Shown: positions 16,801-17,680 of the stretch, piece after piece | Numbering within the stretch: position 1 is the stretch's first letter | How the letters are laid out: every line of letters begins with the position of its first letter | Source: Dunaliella salina | Taxonomy: Eukaryota; Chlorophyta; Chlorophyceae; Chlamydomonadales; Dunaliellaceae | Reading direction: 5' to 3' | NCBI GenBank assembly: GCA_002284615.2 | Contig: MU069757.1 | Location: 157,772 to 175,451, forward strand | DNA: 17,680 nt | The notes under the pieces: model-generated | Databases searched by the model: none | The model's input: the letters and a program-made list of their open reading frames with translations, nothing else | What the model was told of the DNA's origin: nothing | Translations under genes and position numbers: made by a program

Positions 16801-17138
16801 ATGCCATGAGCTCATTGTGTACCTCGAAGAAGAATCATGGCCCGTTGCCTTCATCTCTCCTGAAAGCACTCTGCTAATTTTCCAAGTGCCATGAGCTCGT
16901 TGTGTACCGGGGAAGGAACATTGGCATGCTGCCTTCATCTCTCCACAAGAAATCAGCGAGACTGACTTCAGTAGGTGATGATGTGATTCTCACCTGGATG
17001 CCATACTGCGCTGCACGTTCGGCTGCCTTGGTGTACATCCACTTCATGTGCTCCTCATTGTCGGTGTCAAACTCCTCTCCCTGGCGCTGCTCGCCCCACA
17101 GAATGAGGTGCACATACTCTATGCAATGGGCAGGACTC
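7573..17138 (-). CDS. UBA3: UBA3/ECR1, NEDD8-activating enzyme E1 catalytic subunit (C-terminal part, four exons)
   Basis: UBA3 pairs with the APPBP1/AXR1 subunit to adenylate NEDD8/RUB, holds it as a thioester and passes it to the E2 UBC12, which supports cullin neddylation. The exons in this window are complement(16994-17138, 13065-13210, 12081-12198, 7573-7836). All junctions obey GT-AG and phases fit: the 16994 junction is phase 0, the codon for Met is split AT|G at the 13065/12198 junction, and the 12081/7836 junction is phase 0. The joined product has 223 residues ending in MKE-stop. Signature words in order are [42 protein letters not shown] and TRPNLAKP, all characteristic of UBA3/ECR1 and not of UBA1 or UBA2. 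Because the CTIA-type catalytic cysteine lies a few residues before PxHCIEY in the family, that exon and the ATP-binding half are outside the window. Its introns are about 3.8, 0.9 and 4.2 kb. Confidence 0.95.
8059..8462. mobile_element. Non-autonomous hAT-type element (MITE), 404 bp
   Basis: The ends are inverted repeats starting CAGGGTT: CAGGGTTGATCAATTCGC at the left (8059-8076) against CAGGGTTAATCAATTCGC at the right (complement of 8445-8462), 17 of 18 matching. A perfect 8-bp target-site duplication, CTGGAAAG, flanks it at 8051-8058 and 8463-8470. An 8-bp duplication together with CA-G-type ends is the hallmark of the hAT superfamily. The subterminal parts carry repeated TTCGAAT/GAATTTCG words of the kind transposase binds, followed by T-runs and CGCAT on both sides. 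No transposase is encoded. It sits in the last UBA3 intron, about 220 bases upstream of the last exon's acceptor in gene orientation. Confidence 0.9.
8911..9356 (+). pseudogene. Decayed coding sequence of unknown family
   Basis: Protein-like sequence runs on the plus strand through three frames in succession. Frame 1 from 8911 gives [20 protein letters not shown] and [10 protein letters not shown], hits a TAG at 9070-9072, and reads on as [16 protein letters not shown] to 9129. Frame 2 from 9128 gives [15 protein letters not shown]. Frame 3 from 9159 gives [19 protein letters not shown] and [16 protein letters not shown], ending at a TGA near 9359. The pieces abut without gaps, as expected of one gene broken by small indels and a nonsense change. 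I do not recognise the family; a transposon gag-like protein or a host pseudogene are both possible. It lies antisense within the last UBA3 intron. Confidence 0.4.
9399..9860. repeat. Long CTG/CAG inverted repeat (palindrome)
   Basis: The left arm (9399-9593) is CTG-rich and the right arm (9601-9860) CAG-rich. They are complementary beyond the triplet itself: GCATGAGGTTGA and AAGCAGGTGCAGCAGC at 9601-9629 match the complement of 9565-9593 at all but one base across a 7-base spacer. The outer block GCTTCTCAAGCTCATGCTC (9424-9442) pairs with a block near 9812-9830. The right arm is longer through extra CAG units and carries the GAGCATGAGGTTGA block twice (near 9598 and 9808). Read outward-in, each arm has an Ala/Pro-rich open frame (plus strand 9382-9606, minus strand 9911-9588), both containing PASQPHA, so the palindrome looks like an inverted duplication of one low-complexity coding-like segment. 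Confidence 0.85.
9861..10138 (+). other. Unassigned open frame following the CAG tract
   Basis: A plus-strand frame continues out of the CAG (poly-Gln) tract and ends at a TGA at 10136-10138. It reads [20 protein letters not shown], then [16 protein letters not shown], then [17 protein letters not shown]. The last part is amphipathic and looks protein-like. It may be a further piece of the decayed gene upstream, or chance; no family is recognised. Confidence 0.2.
10139..11250. other. Intronic stretch with G and C homopolymer runs
   Basis: Inside the last UBA3 intron. A run of 12 G (10198-10209) and a run of 19 C (10469-10487) lie about 260 bases apart in inverted orientation. A plus-strand frame of 107 codons (10759-11082) contains [20 protein letters not shown] and similar words, but I recognise no domain and do not call a gene. 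Confidence 0.35.
11251..11480. repeat. Higher-order tandem repeat, 54 + 37 bp units (91-bp period)
   Basis: The word GCATGTAAGC(T)GCCATGTGGG and the following CAGCRGCGACCA recur at 11251, 11305, 11342, 11396 and 11433. The spacing alternates 54, 37, 54, 37, so two related subunits form a 91-bp higher-order unit repeated about two and a half times. Extra GCATGTAA words in the longer subunit account for the length difference. It lies in the last UBA3 intron. Confidence 0.88.
11481..12080. other. Start of the last UBA3 intron; nothing further recognised
   Basis: In gene orientation this is the first 600 bases of the 4.2-kb last intron, beginning at the GTGAGT donor (12080-12075). I see no repeat, element or coding sequence that I can support here. 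Confidence 0.5.
12081..12198 (-). CDS. UBA3: UBA3 exon: second zinc-binding Cys pair
   Basis: The acceptor TTGCGCAG ends at 12199. The exon's first G completes ATG from the previous exon, and the next 39 codons read [19 protein letters not shown], then [20 protein letters not shown], to the donor CAGCAG|GTGAGT. CMVC is the C-terminal Cys pair of the family's structural zinc site; the partner CxxC lies upstream, outside the window. The exon is 118 nt and phases agree on both sides. It links the adenylation domain to the ubiquitin-fold domain. Confidence 0.94.
12609..13115 (-). repeat. 88-bp tandem array that repeats a UBA3 exon 3' end and its 5' splice site
   Basis: Copies begin (plus-strand word GCACTCACATGAGGT) at 13057, 12969, 12881 and 12793, each exactly 88 bp apart. 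Shorter, more diverged copies begin at 12728, 12659 and 12609. The 13057 copy is the genuine exon edge. On the minus strand each unit has about 50 nt of exon-like sequence and then the donor GTGAGTGC followed by intron-like sequence. The copies read [15 protein letters not shown] (12969, first residues altered), [15 protein letters not shown] (12881), [15 protein letters not shown] (12793) and [15 protein letters not shown] (12728). A stop interrupts the 12659 copy. The donor word is unchanged in the first five copies. Confidence 0.92.
13065..13210 (-). CDS. UBA3: UBA3 exon: [13 protein letters not shown] segment
   Basis: The acceptor TGCATTCAG ends at 13211, and the exon runs 146 nt to the donor CTCAT|GTGAGTGC (exon edge 13065). 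It encodes [19 protein letters not shown], then [16 protein letters not shown] and [13 protein letters not shown], plus AT of a Met codon. This is the most conserved adenylation-domain stretch of UBA3, matching plant and animal forms closely. Both edges are duplicated into the neighbouring introns: the 3' edge downstream with an 88-bp period and the 5' edge five times upstream. I chose this copy because only here do the two edges bracket an open, fully conserved exon. Confidence 0.95.
13200..13790 (-). repeat. Tandem repeats carrying copies of a UBA3 3' splice site
   Basis: The genuine acceptor and exon start (CATTCAG|GGTGTGACCTACC on the minus strand, near 13218-13198) recurs at plus-strand positions starting about 13323, 13357, 13453, 13576 and 13670. 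All five copies keep CAG|GGYGTG. Translated across the copied site they begin GVAY, GVTN, GVTYQ, GVTFQ and GVACQ. Between them a second shared block (plus-strand word near GAGCACATGAGAT followed by GAGGCAGGACTGTGCA) recurs near 13409, 13505, 13632 and 13740. Spacings are irregular (34 to 123 bp), so this array is older or more rearranged than the downstream one. Confidence 0.85.
13848..14008. repeat. 30-bp tandem repeat inside a short duplication
   Basis: The word ACTTCAGGCAG (or ACTTAAGACAG, ACGTCAGGCAG) recurs at 13861, 13891, 13920 and 13950, a period of 29-30 bp. The array is bracketed by CATGTGCTGCCTGCACTT at about 13848 and again at about 13989. Confidence 0.75.
14197..14275. repeat. 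39-bp direct repeat, two copies
   Basis: The block beginning CCCCAAACCCAGA, with ACCTGAAACCTG following, occurs twice, with AAACCCAG at 14201 and 14240. Confidence 0.7.
14548..14877. repeat. 111-bp tandem repeat, three copies
   Basis: Copies start with AGCAGTGGATTTGAGCTTGG at 14548, 14659 and 14770, exactly 111 bp apart, and end with GATGTGTCTTGGTTTC. Diverged related sequence (TTTGAGCTTAATTGG, CAGCAAGCTTGCC) extends left to about 14400. No exon edge of UBA3 is recognisable in the unit. It lies in the 3.8-kb UBA3 intron. Confidence 0.92.
14878..15545 (-). other. Unassigned coding-like stretch inside a UBA3 intron
   Basis: On the minus strand an open frame (15325-15047) reads [20 protein letters not shown], then [18 protein letters not shown], then [18 protein letters not shown] neighbouring frame closer to 14900 reads [19 protein letters not shown] and [20 protein letters not shown]. 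The composition is protein-like and Cys/His residues are present, so a decayed transposon protein is possible, but I recognise no domain and no start or stop that would define a gene. Confidence 0.25.
15712..15833. repeat. 71-bp direct repeat, two copies
   Basis: ATGGCGATGAAGGGTG at 15712 and ATGGCGACGAAGGGTG at 15783 each open a block containing TGAGGCAC, CTCCCAGGCACCCC and a closing CGCC. Just upstream on the minus strand a short frame ([12 protein letters not shown] followed by GTAAGA) resembles a first exon with a donor, but nothing confirms it. Confidence 0.7.
15834..16799. other. Intronic stretch without a recognised gene
   Basis: This is part of the 3.8-kb UBA3 intron. From about 16290 to 16440 it is rich in GCA words (ATGCAGCAATC, ATGCACAAAGC, ATGCGCACGGC) with loose 10-20 bp periodicity. 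I see no exon or transposon end I can support. Confidence 0.4.
16800..16960. repeat. 84-bp direct repeat beside the HCIEYV exon donor
   Basis: Two copies of a block running from GCCATGAGCTC and TTGTGTACC to TGCCTTCATCTCTCC occur, with GCCTTCATCTCTCC at 16847 and 16931 (84 bp apart). The copies lie a few tens of bases past the donor of the 16994-17138 exon. They do not clearly include that exon's coding end. Confidence 0.75.
16994..17138 (-). CDS. UBA3: UBA3 exon: HCIEYV segment after the catalytic cysteine
   Basis: Reading on the minus strand, the acceptor TTTGCGCAG ends at 17139. The exon begins with one G completing a split codon (expected Arg), then encodes 48 residues: [15 protein letters not shown], then [17 protein letters not shown] and ERAAQYGIQ. 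It ends at the donor CAG|GTGAGA (exon edge 16994). The [13 protein letters not shown] and EHMKW(M/V)Y words are the family signature just downstream of the active-site cysteine, in the region that forms the catalytic-cysteine domain. The exon is 145 nt. Its acceptor and first bases are duplicated upstream at 17190-17226. Confidence 0.93.
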
Positions 17139-17189
17139 CTGCGCAAAGTGGATATGCAAGGGACGGAGGACTTTGTCTACATTGTGCAT

Positions 17190-17226
17190 CCTCTATGCAG
17201 AGGGCAGGACTCCTGCACAAAGTGGA
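17190..17226 (-). repeat. Duplicate of the 3' splice site and start of the HCIEYV exon
   Basis: Plus-strand 17190-17224 (CTCTATGCAGAGGGCAGGAC then TCCTGCACAAAGTGG) matches 17116-17150 (CTCTATGCAATGGGCAGGAC then TCCTGCGCAAAGTGG) at all but three positions. On the minus strand this is TTTGTGCAG|GAGTCCTGCCC, an intact acceptor plus about 25 nt of exon start, about 74 bp upstream of the genuine one. The conserved CIEY codons are altered in the copy, so it is not the functional exon. Confidence 0.85.
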
Positions 17227-17424
17227 CATGTGAGGAACAGAGAGATTTGTTTCCATCGTGCACTCTCTATCGAATCAATGTCCCAAGCACCACCCTTGAC
17301 CCTGCAATGCATCGAAATGCTTGCAGCCAGTACCTGTTTCTCCTCAATTTCAACCTTGATCCTGGGCGATGTTTCCAAGCAATTTTAGGATTTTGGCAGG
17401 AAGCAAACAAAAATCCAGGCGCAC

Positions 17425-17505
17425 AGGCAGGCAGGCAGACAGGCAGGCATATTGTGGCAGAAACACAAACAATCCAGGCAACTAGGCAAGCAGGCAGGCA
17501 GGTTT
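17425..17505. repeat. GGCA/CAGG tetranucleotide-rich repeat
   Basis: Two clusters of GGCA units (about 17426-17450 and 17478-17502) separated by AT-richer sequence form a degenerate tetranucleotide satellite. Confidence 0.75.
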
Positions 17506-17579
17506 GAGACCTGTGGCAGGCGAAGAAGACCATTGGCAGCTAGGAAAGTCAAGGGAGCCATCAGCACCAATGCCATCAT

Positions 17580-17599
17580 CACACACACACACACACACA

Positions 17600-17680
<81 letters not shown>
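17580..17680. repeat. (CA)n microsatellite at the right edge
   Basis: CA dinucleotides run to the end of the window, with CC interruptions (CACCAC) near 17606 and 17642. Its length beyond the window is unknown. Confidence 0.96.

Noticed and set aside
17193..17378. Minus-strand frame with DIDSIESARW, similar to the LDSIEARRW word of UBA3
   Set aside because: It lies only about 100 bases upstream of the HCIEYV exon, but the family needs the DGGTEGFKG and catalytic-cysteine segments between them, and neither is present. Taken as chance.
17563..17580. 16-base exact match (CACCAATGCCATCATC) between the plus strand here and the coding strand of the GVTYQ exon on the minus strand
   Set aside because: Short, isolated and in the opposite orientation; no similarity extends to either side.

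Overview
This is a eukaryotic nuclear window. Coding sequence is split by spliceosomal introns, non-coding DNA predominates, dinucleotide microsatellites and tandem minisatellites are abundant, and transposon remnants are present. Base composition is near-balanced, GCATGC-type words are common, and the protein similarity is to plants and algae. Together these suggest a green alga of the Dunaliella/Volvocales type, but this assignment is inference. The window opens in a (GT)n run and closes in a (CA)n run, so it may be a contig that ends at microsatellites on both sides.

Minus strand, 17138 down to 7573: the only confidently recognised host gene. It is the C-terminal part of UBA3 (plant ECR1), the catalytic subunit of the NEDD8/RUB-activating E1 enzyme. 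Four exons (16994-17138, 13065-13210, 12081-12198, 7573-7836) join with compatible phases. They give 223 residues plus a stop: the end of the catalytic-cysteine region, the conserved adenylation-domain segment, the second zinc-binding Cys pair, and the C-terminal ubiquitin-fold domain that recruits the E2 (UBC12). The N-terminal exons, with the ATP-binding site and the active-site cysteine, lie beyond the right edge. The three introns are about 3.8, 0.9 and 4.2 kb.

The introns hold the most unusual structure. The edges of UBA3 exons, splice site included, are duplicated into the flanking introns. The 3' end and 5' splice site of the GVTYQ exon recur in a downstream array with an exact 88-bp period. 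Its 3' splice site recurs five times upstream. The 3' splice site of the HCIEYV exon recurs once upstream. The last intron also holds a clean non-autonomous hAT element (8-bp target-site duplication), a CAG/CTG inverted repeat of about 460 bp, decayed coding sequence of unknown family, and a 91-bp higher-order repeat.

Plus strand, about 3563-6292: a 5'-truncated, frameshifted non-LTR retrotransposon. It carries a methyltransferase-like segment, an RNase H domain with all catalytic residues, a CCHC zinc motif, a PD-(D/E)xK endonuclease-like domain and a 3' UTR hairpin, and is followed by a (CA)n tract. Positions 34-3560 hold no gene I can support; they contain one short inverted-repeat element (2478-2673), a diverged fold-back, a quadruplex-type G tract and two hairpins.
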